Below are positions 36,267-46,868 of a stretch of DNA of 64,000 nucleotides, piece by piece (the stretch's first letter is position 1; each line of letters begins with the position of its first letter). A model generated the notes under the pieces. That model saw only the letters and a list, made by a program, of their open reading frames with translations. It searched no databases and was not told the origin of the DNA. Origin of the DNA: Gnetum montanum (lineage: Eukaryota; Streptophyta; Gnetopsida; Gnetales; Gnetaceae); assembly GCA_015680685.1 (NCBI GenBank), contig MNCI01026687.1, positions 36,171-100,170 of the forward strand, in the 5' to 3' direction. The position numbers and the translations under genes are program-made.

Positions 36267-37104
36267 TGATGAACAGTGAGGTACCCCTATGCCTAACTAT
36301 ACAAATCACAAGGGTTGATGCATGATCTGATCAAATTTCATGGATGGGACTAGTTGTGGCATCTAGATTGTTATGTCTTGATCGTAGTTCGCTATCTTCC
36401 CACTTGGACTAGTGGTAGCTTTGTCACGTATGGTTTAGTCCAAAGTGAGGCATATGATAATTGATGTTATTTTGGCCTTATGCTACTCCTAATGGTAATA
36501 AAGAAATCAATTAATTAAGCTAATTAATAATGCAAAGTAAAGTCTAGACTAGCCTATAGGTAATAAGTGTTTGTTCCTAGCTTGCCGTACACATACTGAA
36601 CCCACTTATCCACTACTGGGATAACCAAGCACTATGCTATTGGGCAAACCAAGTAATAACATTGTTGGGGTTACCAAGCAAATATATGTTTATGCTCGAA
36701 ACAAGTCACACTCATTCTGCCAATTCATTAACATGCATGGAAATGCAAATATTAACTAAGTACATGAAATATACATTGTAGTAAAAGTAAATCTAATCTA
36801 AGTCAAACTGCTGCAATGAATAAGAATCAATCTCGATCTTATTATCATTCATGGAATCTGTCTAGGGACATTACCACTCGAATAAGATGTACAACTAACT
36901 CAGATCCACATTGTGGGCACTCACTGATTGTTCTCTAATACTATGGAATAAAACTACAAGAGTTTAGCTACTCTATTGAAAAACTTATTCAAAATCGTGT
37001 GCCCAAGCATTATATTTATAGGCTGACACACATCTCACGATATCAGATATCTAACATCACCTCTTGGGCCCTGATATCAGAGCCAGGAAAAATACAGTTC
37101 ATCA
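36267..37104 (-). repeat. 5' LTR of element E
   Basis: 838 bp, minus strand TGATGAACTG to CATCA, pairing with 12797-13635. GATATC units near 37040-37080 and a TATA-like box near 37015. Confidence 0.92.
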
Positions 37105-37388
37105 AAAGCTTTATATACTCTCAAAAAAAAATTGCAAGGATTTAGGACTCTAGACTTGTAAGGTAAGAAAACAAAATTTTCAAACTATCATCTATCCTAT
37201 AGTATTGTATGGATGTGTTGTTGGACCTAAAGATATTGAAAAAGTGTAAAAAGCTTTTCTTCTTAATGAGTTAAAGATGAAGATGCAATTACTTTACTTA
37301 ATGTTATTATGTGAATGTGATTTATTACGTTCAAAAGTAGAAGCCTTGTGCTAATTCATTACATACACTCATAGCTTGTATATCTCAA
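37105..37388 (+). pseudogene. LINE reverse transcriptase, right part
   Basis: Continues the LINE frame cut at 12796: KALYTLKKKLQGF, then a VLYGCVVG block near 37200 and IEKV, then MKMQLLYLMLLCECD and KVEAL near 37280-37350. This order is typical of the region after FKYLG in plant non-LTR elements. Broken by frameshifts and ended at 37388 by the LTR of G. Confidence 0.7.
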
Positions 37389-38251
37389 TGATGAGTGGTG
37401 AGGTACCCCTACACTCAACCATATGAATATGAGCGCTTCACGCATGATCCAGTCGAACTCTGCAAATGGACTAGTTGTGGTATCTAGATAGTTACTCGTA
37501 AATCACAGTTCATTGTCTTCCCACCTAGACTAGTATTAGCTTTGTCATGTATGGTTTAGTCCAGAGTGAGGTGTATGATGTGTTCCTACACTAATGCTAC
37601 TCCTGGGTATGATGGGAAATAATATCAACTAAGCTAGGAGAGAGAGGATGAGAGAGAATCTAAACTAGTACGATGAGCATCCATTCCTTACTCATCTGTA
37701 CATATCTTGGACCTTGTGCATGACTACCACTGGGATTACCAAGCGCATGGCCTAGGTACGCTACTGGGTTACCAAGTAGTCACACTTAAATGCTCGTGAT
37801 TAAGTCGTACTCATTCCACGTTATTGGGAGATAAGGGTAGAGAGATATTAACTAAGAAAGAAATAAATAACAATAACAATTAAATAATTAAGCTAAGTGG
37901 ATGCTGCAATGATGAAGTAATCTCGATCTTTATTATCGGTCATGTGCGTGTCCAAGTACGTCACACTTGAATAAGGATGCCGTACAATTACAATCATCAC
38001 ACTGCGGGCATGCACTGGGAAAAAGGGTTGAGAGGAAAAACTGACAAAAAGGTCCCTACCTTAATACTAAAACTAAAAACTAAAAACTAAAAGAAAAACT
38101 TCCAAAACTTCCCTACCAAATCTACTTACCTCTTATTTATAGATGAGGAGACAGGCTATGATATTGCATCTAGGATGTGATATCACATACGTGATATCAC
38201 ATATGTGATATCATGGGTGTGATATCACGACCAATAATTCATGACTCATCA
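37389..38251 (-). repeat. 3' LTR of element G
   Basis: 863 bp, minus strand TGATGAGTCATG to CTCATCA. The array 38155-38230 has four GATATC units spaced by short TGTG/CACA-like arms, upstream (minus sense) of a TATAAATAAGAGG box near 38140. Left flank is LINE sequence. The partner LTR is missing. Confidence 0.9.
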
Positions 38252-38986
38252 TACCCCCACGACTGAATGAAAACTTGTCCTTAAGTTAAAGTGAGAACAA
38301 GATCCATTGATTACATAGTGGATAGGTATGGGATTAGTGACTAACTAGAATGGATTCATGCCATAGTATGGAATCATAAAAAAATTGAGACACAACATGA
38401 AGAACGCAAAAGGAAATCCTATAACTACAAAATTGGGTGGAACTCATGTAGTTCCTGGTGGCAGTGGCTCCTCCATGGGTGCCTTTCCCTTGTCTTATGC
38501 TCCAGGTCTTGGGATTTGATGGCGTCGAAGTATGGCCTAGAGTTTCTCCTATTCAGTTCAGGGATCTTGTGTTGTGCATGCTAATGTTCTAATGTTTGAT
38601 GGAGTCAGCACCTTCCATGGGCACGGTAGTTGCAAAAAAAATTTATTTGCTTTGACATACCAAGCCACAAACACTCATCGTTCCTCCTCGTAGGCTCTAG
38701 CTTTATCTCTGTATTCTTGAAAATCTATCATCCATCGAGCCAAGTCTGTTGTGATACCTTTTTTCCCCTTGTAGCTTTCTTTAACCACCTTGGGTTCAGA
38801 ATTTGCAACCTCCAATTTTTGCAATGTTTTCTTGTGTCCTACAAATTATGTTTCATATTTAGCATAGGTGGTGGCTACCTATTTCTTAAGCTCTATTCTT
38901 GGGTGTTCTACTGTTAACATGGCAAGGTTGGCATACTGTAGGTTTGCCAACTCCATGTACTCTGTAAGGTCCTAGATCTGCAAGTC
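38252..38986 (-). other. 3' UTR of element G
   Basis: Polypurine tract GTGGGGGTA next to the LTR, then noncoding sequence that is not collinear with the 3' UTRs of A, B, E and F over most of its length. The ORF at 38630-38917 on the other strand looks fortuitous. Confidence 0.65.
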
Positions 38987-41243
38987 TCAGCTCTTAACTT
39001 CTACCTGGTGGAAAAATGTGTATGTGTCCAATATGGCCCGCCAGTTAGTGTGTTTAGCATTGAGAGTGTTGATGTGGGCCTTGGCCATATGGATCTCCTT
39101 TTCAATGATTTGTTTATACATCCCCACCTGGTTCTGGAAATGCTCCTTTAGTTTCTCATGTCGTTTAGCCTCATTCTGCCACGCACTTATTTCAATGGTC
39201 ATCTTCTGACGGATGGCACGTACCTCCTCCATTTAGAGGATCCAATTTTCCCTGGCTAAACAGTTCATGTCCTAGTTGACCCTGATTAGTTGTTCTCACA
39301 ACTACTAAAAATGTTCCTTGAGAAAATTCTTTTGTTTCTCCATAGAGGTCAATTGAAGGTTTTCAGCAACAAGTTGTTTATTCTCCTTTTGTAAGGCCTC
39401 AAGTGTTTTAATGTGCGCGTAAGTTTGCGCTTGTGCCATAGAGGCATCCCAAACAGCCTTCTCTTTTTCTTTTGCCACCCTTTAATTCTCTATCAACAAT
39501 TTATTAAGTTGCTCAGTTCTGAAAGTATCTAGCTGGCATGTGAGAACGAATTGAGAAGGATCCTGCAGCGCTGCTTGCAGGGTCACGAGCTTTTCTTGCA
39601 ATCTTTTCACTTTTGCTTCAGCGTTCTCAGCCCTCATCTCCATCATGACCAGCTTCCCCTTGGTGGAAATGAGATCTAATTATATTACTATAAAATCCTG
39701 TGGGATGTCAAACAAGGATGTCATTACCTATCCTATTTGTAGAAATTGGTCAAGTTCATCCTCATGTTCCGTAGGAGTCATTGAGGTACTGGCCAAAGTT
39801 TAAGCATCTTGTGCTCCTATAAGATTTGTTGGTGGCACAACAGACACATTGAATGATTCTTTAATATGGTCTATGATCACTTCTGCGGCTCTTGCTGCAT
39901 TCTGGTGTTGTATAACCACCACCATGGCCCCTTCACCAGTTTCCAACTACACTTGAAAGGATGCAACATTCCCTAAAATCTGTTGTGATCAAGCACTCTC
40001 TCCTCCTCCTGTTTGAATGGACACTTCAACCAACATGCGATCCATAGAAACTGTAGGCTGTACAGCATCGTTGATGACATGGAATAGATTTTCATCATCA
40101 GGACTTTCCCAACTGACCATCTCAGTGATGGCCCTGAGATGGCTCATCAATGATCTATAATCTTATGGTGGTGGCAGTGGTTGATCTTGTTGGCCCGTGC
40201 TAGGCCCTGCTTCTTGTTGTTGACTGGGTCCCATGCTTGGAAGTTGGCTAGGTCCTACAAGTTGAGTTGCAGTTGGCCTTGCCATCTGTTCTTTTTCTTG
40301 TTCTAGCCCCAGCATCTCACCAGTGATTTTCCTTGTAGCTGGTGGCTTTAGCAGTTCAGCATACAAAGCATTTTTGGCTTTTCAAAGGACATCATTAGTG
40401 TATCTTCTGATACCAGCATGTCTGCATAGCTTCCTAATAAGACAAGGAAAGAGTAATGCAAACTTCCCTATCTTTCATTTTTCAAACCACCTTAGGATCT
40501 CCGTAAAATATAGATGAGGCAGGTTAGCATTAACCTTTCCCATCAACACTGCACATCCTCTTACCACATATGTTGAAATTCTTTTTAAACCTTTTTTGGG
40601 GAAGATGTGATAAGTCCCTATTTTGAAATAAATCTTCTCTTTCATTGTTAACTCCCCATAGGTCTTATCTTTCTTGTCGTACGCCCTGTCTAACCAAACT
40701 TGTTGCACATCAGGGTCTGAGCAGGTAGACAACTGAGCAACCTTTGGCCCTGTATTGAAAAGGTTTAATACTTCCAAAATGGCTTGAATAGAGAAATCAA
40801 TAGTCACACCACAAATGTTAACCGTGGTGCCTTGTTCTTTGTTGTGCCAAAATTGGTACGTTTTCCCTAAGTACCAGGCACCACTTTCAAAGAGGGTAGC
40901 CCATAATGGGGACCCTTTGAGGTGATCCCTAACAGCCTCTAGAGAAAATTTTGCAAAAGGTCCAAAGTTTAATTCCACGATCACTGCAGTAAATATGGAC
41001 CTTTCATGGATGGCCTGAACACAATCCTGGGGCAACATGAGATATCGTCCCTGTTCAAACGTTGTAGCAGCTCCTCCTTCTGCCTACATTGATTGTACAG
41101 TGGTAGGGTCTTCTTGGTGGATACTAAATGATTATTACTCCTGCTCTACCTGTTGTTTAGCGAGAACTTATCCTTCACCTCTCATAGGTCACTTGATCCC
41201 ACCTTGAGCAGGACCTTCCTATTATCTGCGTTTCGGGACCATC
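38987..41243 (-). pseudogene. Athila-type third ORF (plant transposon-protein-like) of element G
   Basis: Probable start ATGGTCCCG at 41243 (minus). The stretch 41038-40475 is open: LNFGPFAKFSLEAVRDHLKG, VNICGVTIDFSIQAILEVLN, GELTMKEKIYFKIGTYHIFP. This pattern matches the putative plant transposon protein family found in the post-integrase ORF of Athila elements. Then comes a Gln/Pro-rich stretch (40366-40163) and a long helical, Glu/Lys/Gln-rich tail to 38987 that should form a coiled coil (KRHEKLKEHFQNQVGMYKQ). Role unknown; often called env-like, but no membrane segment is evident. Several stops and frame changes. Confidence 0.65.
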
Positions 41244-41549
41244 TACAATCACACAGGGCCAATTATTAGTAAGGATGTTACCAAAGTTAGGTTATACCTT
41301 ACTGCTTGCCTTAATGAATTTTCTTTATCTCTGTGTGACATTACTTATTAGGAGAAAATGTCCCCAAAATATTATAATATTGAATCCTCTTTCCTTATGT
41401 GGTTTCCAAATCTAGTTTCCAGGTAAAACTAAGGAGATGAAATTGTTTTTGGCATATTTATCCTTAATTTTATAACTAATTACCCTCAATAATGTCCTTT
41501 GGGCAATGACAAATTTCAAAAAATTTATGTGCTATTCGGTACGTGCCCC
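41244..41549. other. Unassigned junction between G and B
   Basis: About 300 bp upstream (minus sense) of the third ORF of G, without gene or motif. At about 41550 it meets the truncated LTR of B. Integrase, RT, gag and 5' LTR of G and the last quarter of B's LTR are missing, so this is a deletion junction. Confidence 0.6.
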
Positions 41550-42238
41550 TTCCCACTTACCGTACACACCCTGAACTATGCAACTGTGGCTACCAAACGC
41601 TAATCGTTATTGGGATTACCACACGTAACGCACGTGCTCGAAGCGGTCATACTGAGGCACTTAACTAGCCTAAGTGTGACAAGCAGCCGATTCCTTTACT
41701 AGTCGTACACATCCGTAGATGCTCATAATCAAGTCGTACTCATCCCACGTTCTAGGAGATAAGGGTGAGAGAATCTAATCACGATGAGTAGTTGATTCCT
41801 TGGTTAGCCGTCCACATTCGTCAATGCTCGTAACCAAGTCATACCCATGCCGCGCTTACTAGGAAAGCAATAAATAACATTAAATAAACCTATCCATGTA
41901 CTGCAAGGTTTATCCACAAAGCTTGTCTTTATTGCCATACACAACTTACGTTCAGGTACAAAGCTACTCGAATAAAGAACCGTTCAATTGGGGGACTCCT
42001 ACTGTGGGCACATGGAAATTATTCTATCTCTAGGGTGATCAATCCACTAGAGCTTCGCTACTTTAGCCTATGATTTGGAAATGAGGGGAGTACCGCCTCT
42101 TATTTATAGATTTGGCGGTGGACCGTGATATCGCGTACGCGATATCGTAGGGGACGACGCAATATCGCGTACATGATATTGCAGGGGATGCGATATCGCG
42201 TACGCGATATCGTCGCTTGTGCATATTGCGTCTCATCA
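41550..42238 (-). repeat. 3' LTR of element B, truncated
   Basis: 689 bp of about 960; minus strand starts TGATGAGACGC at 42238 and breaks at about 41550. It carries the densest palindrome array in the window (42126-42212), including two near-perfect long palindromes. Confidence 0.9.
42126..42212. promoter_or_regulatory. Long-palindrome array in U3 of element B
   Basis: GATATCGCGTACGCGATATC is a perfect 20-bp palindrome at 42127-42146. The same core extended by one C/G pair, 22 bp, is at 42191-42212. Between them are two more AATATC/GATATT units. Centre spacings are near 14, 17 and 20 bp. The TATA box lies about 20 bp away (minus sense, near 42108). Confidence 0.75.
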
Positions 42239-44189
42239 TACCCCCATGACTGAATGAAAACTCGTCCTTGAGTTCCTTACAATAATATCAGGTAGGTATG
42301 GAATTATTAAGGGGAATGGAACTAATGGGATGACATGTGAACGGATCATTATTACAAGACTTGACAAAACTGATGTTCATGACAGCAAGGATGAACATCT
42401 TATTATAATGACATCAGGCCACAATTGGCAGCTAAGAGAAAAGAGGAGAGAGAAGAGAAGAGAAGAAGAGAGAAGAGTCTTGCTGCTGCCAACGCCTAGA
42501 TTGTGCCTTCCATTGTCCATCCGTAAGCTCATCATCAATCCTGCTCGTTGCATAGTTGCTTCAGCACCACTCCATTCCAAGTGCTTCCTCCAGATCCGGT
42601 TCATTATTGCATGATCGCCATCTGCACACACAACACAGATCTGGTTCGTTGTTGCATGAATTTCAATGTGATTATACCTTGCTTCGGTGTAAGTCCATTA
42701 GCTAAGTTGTGGTATGGCTGATATGGATCTGGGAATATATAAGTGAGGACTACCAAAAGTGTAAGGGTTAGGAAGAAAAACAAAAAAATTCGGGGCTTAA
42801 GAGAAAAAGCGAAAAATCAGGCCCCGTACCCCCATGACTAATCGCGAACCTCCAGTAGCGAAAGAATGGAGAAGGAAAAGGAGTAAGGAAGAGAGATAAA
42901 ATGGGACAACTGAAAACATCAATGAAGTAGATGTCAAGATGGTAATGAACAAAAATAAAATTAATTGCAAAATGTTAAGGAAAAGAAGTTAACTAATGCT
43001 CCAAATAGGAATGTCAGTGGGTCCTCCCCAAAGCAGGCTCATGCCCTTAGTGCCTTGACAATCCCACATTCAAAGAGTCCGTAGGCTCTAGGAATGTCCT
43101 TTGGAACAAGAGTTAAAGTCTTAACCACAAGAATTTACCAAAAAGAAAACAACGTATCTACCAAAATATACACTAATGATACAACCAGCAATGAGGTGAA
43201 TAGTGGAGAAAAGGGTGGAGAGAAGAGGATGGAATGGAAGCCCAAGGACAGGGTGGTGTACAACCCCTTGTGTACTACATGATTAATGTGACTTGCCAAA
43301 TCTCATTCCAACTCTAGCCTCAAACCAAGCACAGCCAGTGACTTCACATCAATACACTTAATCAAACCATCCACTGGAGTAACAAGAATGCATCTCCAAG
43401 AGCCACCACCATTCCGACGAAACAAAGGAGAGAATGGGAAGCGAGAAGGGCCCTAGTTAAAGGGAACACTTTTGGTTCCATAACCAGTGCTTGTAGCCCA
43501 AATTTTATTTCGTCTAAGGGGTTTTCTTTGAATCCTCATTTTGGTTTTTTTTTTTGGTGTTTTGTGTTTTTATGCGTGAGAACCACACCATGCAAAGACT
43601 TCTTATTTTTATTGTCTCAGCTTCCGATAATTAGGTAACATCGGAACGGTAAGAAAACTCAAGAAGAAAACATCCAAGCACCCAAGTGAATGGCCAACAC
43701 AAATGCATCAAGTTCCCTTGAAGTCACACCCTTTTCAAACCTTGAGTCCTTCCTTAGTTTGAGAAGTACCCAGTCACCGATTCATTAGAGTTCTTATTAA
43801 AAGGAAAACTGTACACGTCCAAGCCAAGAGAAACCATAGACTTTGATGGATGGATGGATGAAGTGGACTCATCGCTTGCCATATCAAAAGAACATACCTT
43901 AGTGTCAACATTGTAACTTAAAGGTAAAAACCAAACATTAGCAATCAATGAAAAATAGTTCATCCCATCGGCCTGAACACTTATTGGATGGCAAACTTAC
44001 ATGATGGATGGTGCACACACAAACACACACAAAATAGAAAAATACAATGATGTTGTAAAACAAAAATAAGAAAAGTTAAAGAAATTTGTAAAACAAAAAC
44101 TAAAAAAGAACTGAGGGCCCCATATAATTAGCATAGGTGGCCATCTTCCCCATGACTGAGTTGTAAGGGAGAGATCCGAAATAATGAGC
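42239..44189 (-). other. 3' UTR of element B
   Basis: Collinear with 21753-23690 in A. Polypurine tract (CATGGGGGTA on minus) next to the LTR; a second purine-rich block CATGGGGAAGATGG near 44155. No conserved frame. Confidence 0.8.
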
Positions 44190-45690
44190 GTTTGTTTGAA
44201 TTTCGTAGAAGTGCCCAACTTCTCCCAACTGATGTTCTTAGGTTGAGGGATGGAAGTTGGCGATGCTCATGTTTTAATGTGTCTATGCCTTCGTTGTTGG
44301 CATGGGTTTCCTCAGTTCGTTCCATGCATATTTTTCTGCTCCTACTAGTAGCTATCAACCACGGGGTGTCTACTACTTTTTATGTGGTTGCTACATACAA
44401 GCATCTTTGTTGCAGAGTTTCTTGGGCACACCTGTTACATGGAGACATTTTCTCCATGTCATCACCCGATGAATCACTGTATGTGATGCATGGAACTTTC
44501 TTCTTCTCGATCTTTCCGCATATGTTTATCTTAGAGATTTCCAAGGAAAGATCGCAGATTCCTAGGTACGCATCTACAGTACTTAGCCACGGCCTTCCCA
44601 TTATAATGGGGAAGCCCCCTTCGTTGTTAACCTCAATCACCAGGAAATCGGCTGGATATGACCACCCACACACAGTGGTGATAATGTCCTCCACCAATCC
44701 TAGGGGAATGGTGATGGACTGGTCAGCCAGCTCCAGTTGTATGTTACTCTTCTTAAGTTGGGGCAGGTTTCAGGCTTGATACATCTTATGTGAAATTAGG
44801 TTGACTCCGGACCCTGAGTCAAGAAGAGCTCGATGTGGTGCATTTCTGGCGATCTGTAAATGAATTAAGGGGTTCCCAGGGTCAAATCGTTTCCTGGGAA
44901 GGTGGCCCACCTTTATCTAGTCAGTTACAGTATGTGTCAACATAACCGTTTGCGTACTTAGTTGTTGGATTGAAGGGTGCTCCGAAGTATTAGATGGCGG
45001 AGGCATGTACATAGCCTCAACTGCTTGTTGTTGCGAGAGTTTTTCTGGGCTCCTAGTTCTAAAGAAGGGTCTTTTCTTTGTATAGTTGTCAGAACCAGCA
45101 CCCAGTTGGATATTTACATGCTGAATATTTACAACTCTCGCGGCGTTACGTTGCTGCGGTTGGGAAGGTAATTCCCCCTGCATTGTTGGAACAGGTTGTA
45201 TGGGAACTACAAGTGGAAGAGGTGCGGGTGGAGTTAGAGGATGGGCTAAATGTGAGATATCTCCCGAAGGAGAAGGAGTCCTCTTGAAGTACTCCCGAAC
45301 TTGGTAGTGACGTTGGGGAGTAGTGTGATCCATAGAGTCACCTGGAGAAACTGGCTACTACACATAATAATCATAAGGATCAGGCTGCCGGTAAGGGTAC
45401 TGATGTGTTGGCGGTGGCATCCCCCACGACTGTGGGTATTGCCACTGCTGATGTTGTCCAATGGACTGAGGTGGAGTTCCACTTGGATAATATGTTAGTG
45501 GTTGGTGGAACTGCCTTGGGTTACCTTGTGGATAAGGTAACCTTCGGGGTGTTTGCCGTTGATTAAGTCTTGGATTTAGTGCATACACCCCAGACTCCTG
45601 TAGATATGAGATAATTGGGAAACATCCCTTAGGATGGTCATAGTAGCAGACCTCACATCCACTATCATCGTCCGTATCAGAATTCACAAC
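44190..45690 (-). pseudogene. Gag C-terminal region and protease, element B
   Basis: Minus strand from 45690: knuckle CEVCYYDHPKGCFP near 45657-45615 (the last Cys is Phe), Pro/Gln-rich tail (45620-45000), then protease: TDWIKVGHLPRK, active site LLDSGSGVNLIS near 44815, LKKSNIQLELADQSITIPLG, CGWSYPADFLVI and flap FPIIMGRPWL. Unlike A, D and F the DSG triad is intact. One stop in the tail and one at a CAG/TAG position before the 105-codon protease end. The scar at 44189 follows. Confidence 0.85.
45686..45690. repeat. Target-site duplication of element C, left copy
   Basis: ACAAC here and ATAGC at 63346-63350. The homologous gag position in element A reads ACAGC, so each copy differs from the ancestor by one transition, at the G and at the C of the same CAG. 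Confidence 0.85.
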
Positions 45691-46846
45691 TGAAACACCA
45701 CAAAATTTGGAGCTTAGTACTTGTCCAACACCAAGCAGGTCCCTAGAACCCCCAGATGATCACAACTACGTCTGGTGTCAAACATGGCAACTTCGGAGGT
45801 CAGGTGCTCAATTTTCACTAAGTATGCAGTTCCAGCGTATACGCCCAAGTATACGTTCCCAGCTTATACGCTCAAATTCTCAGCGTATACGCCCAGCGTA
45901 TATGCCCAGCATATACGCCCCTACATGTACGCTCACCAGGAACAATTGGTGCATACGTTCGGCATGAAACCTCCAAAGATGACATGAAAACAACACTACA
46001 GAGTGAGATTTGGCACAAGGCAGCATCCATCAGCGTATATGCCGACGTCAATGACATCTACGCCCAAGTTCGCATACACTCAGCACCCCAACGTATACGT
46101 CCACAGTCTACGCTCATTGAAGACAGCGTATACGCCCAGCGTATACGCTCGGCAAATGTAACATGTTGTACACTTGTAAATTTTACGCCCTTGCACCCGG
46201 TCAATGCGCCACGTGTCACCCAACCCGAGTTTGCCGTCAAAACCTGTATAAAACCCCAATTTTTCACGAAATCTAGAGGTCAGCAAAAATTTCCAAAGCA
46301 CACCAGAGAACAGAGACACTAAGAACCAGAGCTCAAAACCTTTTACGCTGGACAACCCTGTACGCTGAACATACAACCTCTATGCTGTGCTTACAGTGTG
46401 AACCAGCCGCAATCATCCCTGCACCCGTCGGGGCTTTCATCCGCCTTGTGTTCCACTCACAACTGCGTTTGACCGGTGCATGTATTTTCATTCTATGATA
46501 CCATTGTTACATTTTCTTCCTACAATTGTTTACAGTCTGCATTAATTCTTGCACGTATTCTGTTTACGCTTGTTTACGTCTACACTCTGTTTACATCGTT
46601 TACGTTGTCTACGCCGTTTACACTCTAATTCACGCCCGTTACGCCGTTTATGTATAACCCAGCGTATAGCATTTTGGTGTACGTTCGGGGAAATCCTTGT
46701 CTGATCCGCGTGTGGACCACCCAAGGTACTCTACCTTTGTTCATTCCAGCTCGCACTCAGGCAAAGGTAGGATCTTCTGTGCGCGTCCTGTGATCCCACG
46801 GTCTCTATTTCCTTCTAGCCGGAGACTGACGATTTCAGGCGGTACA
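45691..46846 (+). repeat. 5' LTR of element C
   Basis: 1,156 bp. At least four exact GCGTATACGC decamers and many one-off forms lie between 45830 and 46145. A G-box (CACGTG, 46210-46215) stands 32 bp before TATAAAA (46247-46253). ORFs across this region are LTR sequence in chance open frames. Confidence 0.95.
46208..46253 (+). promoter_or_regulatory. G-box and TATA box in U3 of element C
   Basis: GCCACGTGTCACC contains a G-box core as bound by plant bZIP/bHLH factors; TATAAAA follows at 46247. In the 3' LTR the same place reads GCCATGTGTC, one C-to-T change that removes the core, while TATAAAA (62730-62736) is kept. Confidence 0.7.
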
Positions 46847-46850
46847 GAAA

Positions 46851-46868
46851 TTGGCGCTAGAAGGAGGG
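46851..46868 (+). promoter_or_regulatory. Primer-binding site, element C
   Basis: TTGGCGCTAGAAGGAGGG, four bases after the LTR. It differs from the Asp type of the Athila-like copies. I cannot name the priming tRNA with confidence. Confidence 0.65.

Larger units (their letters stand above)
12797..37104 (-). mobile_element. Element E: non-autonomous Athila-like element, host of two nested insertions
   Basis: Minus-strand element with a 3' LTR at 12797-13635 and a 5' LTR at 36267-37104. Flanks are AAGGT (12792-12796) and AAAGC (37105-37109), a 5-bp target duplication with two transitions; AAAGC continues the interrupted LINE frame. Removing nested A and F leaves about 6.6 kb: LTR, primer site, gag, a 249-codon ORF, a long 3' UTR, polypurine tract, LTR. 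No protease, RT, RNase H or integrase is visible, so it must have depended on enzymes from a relative. Confidence 0.88.

Noticed and set aside
42126-42212. GATATC repeats as a CRISPR-like array
   Set aside because: Spacers are 8-14 bp, partly repeated themselves, and lie in an LTR promoter of plant DNA.
45707-46376. ORFs of 60-112 codons on both strands
   Set aside because: They lie in the LTR of element C, follow its palindromic repeat (Tyr-Ala-Pro periodicity comes from GCGTATACGC) and are not kept between the two LTRs.
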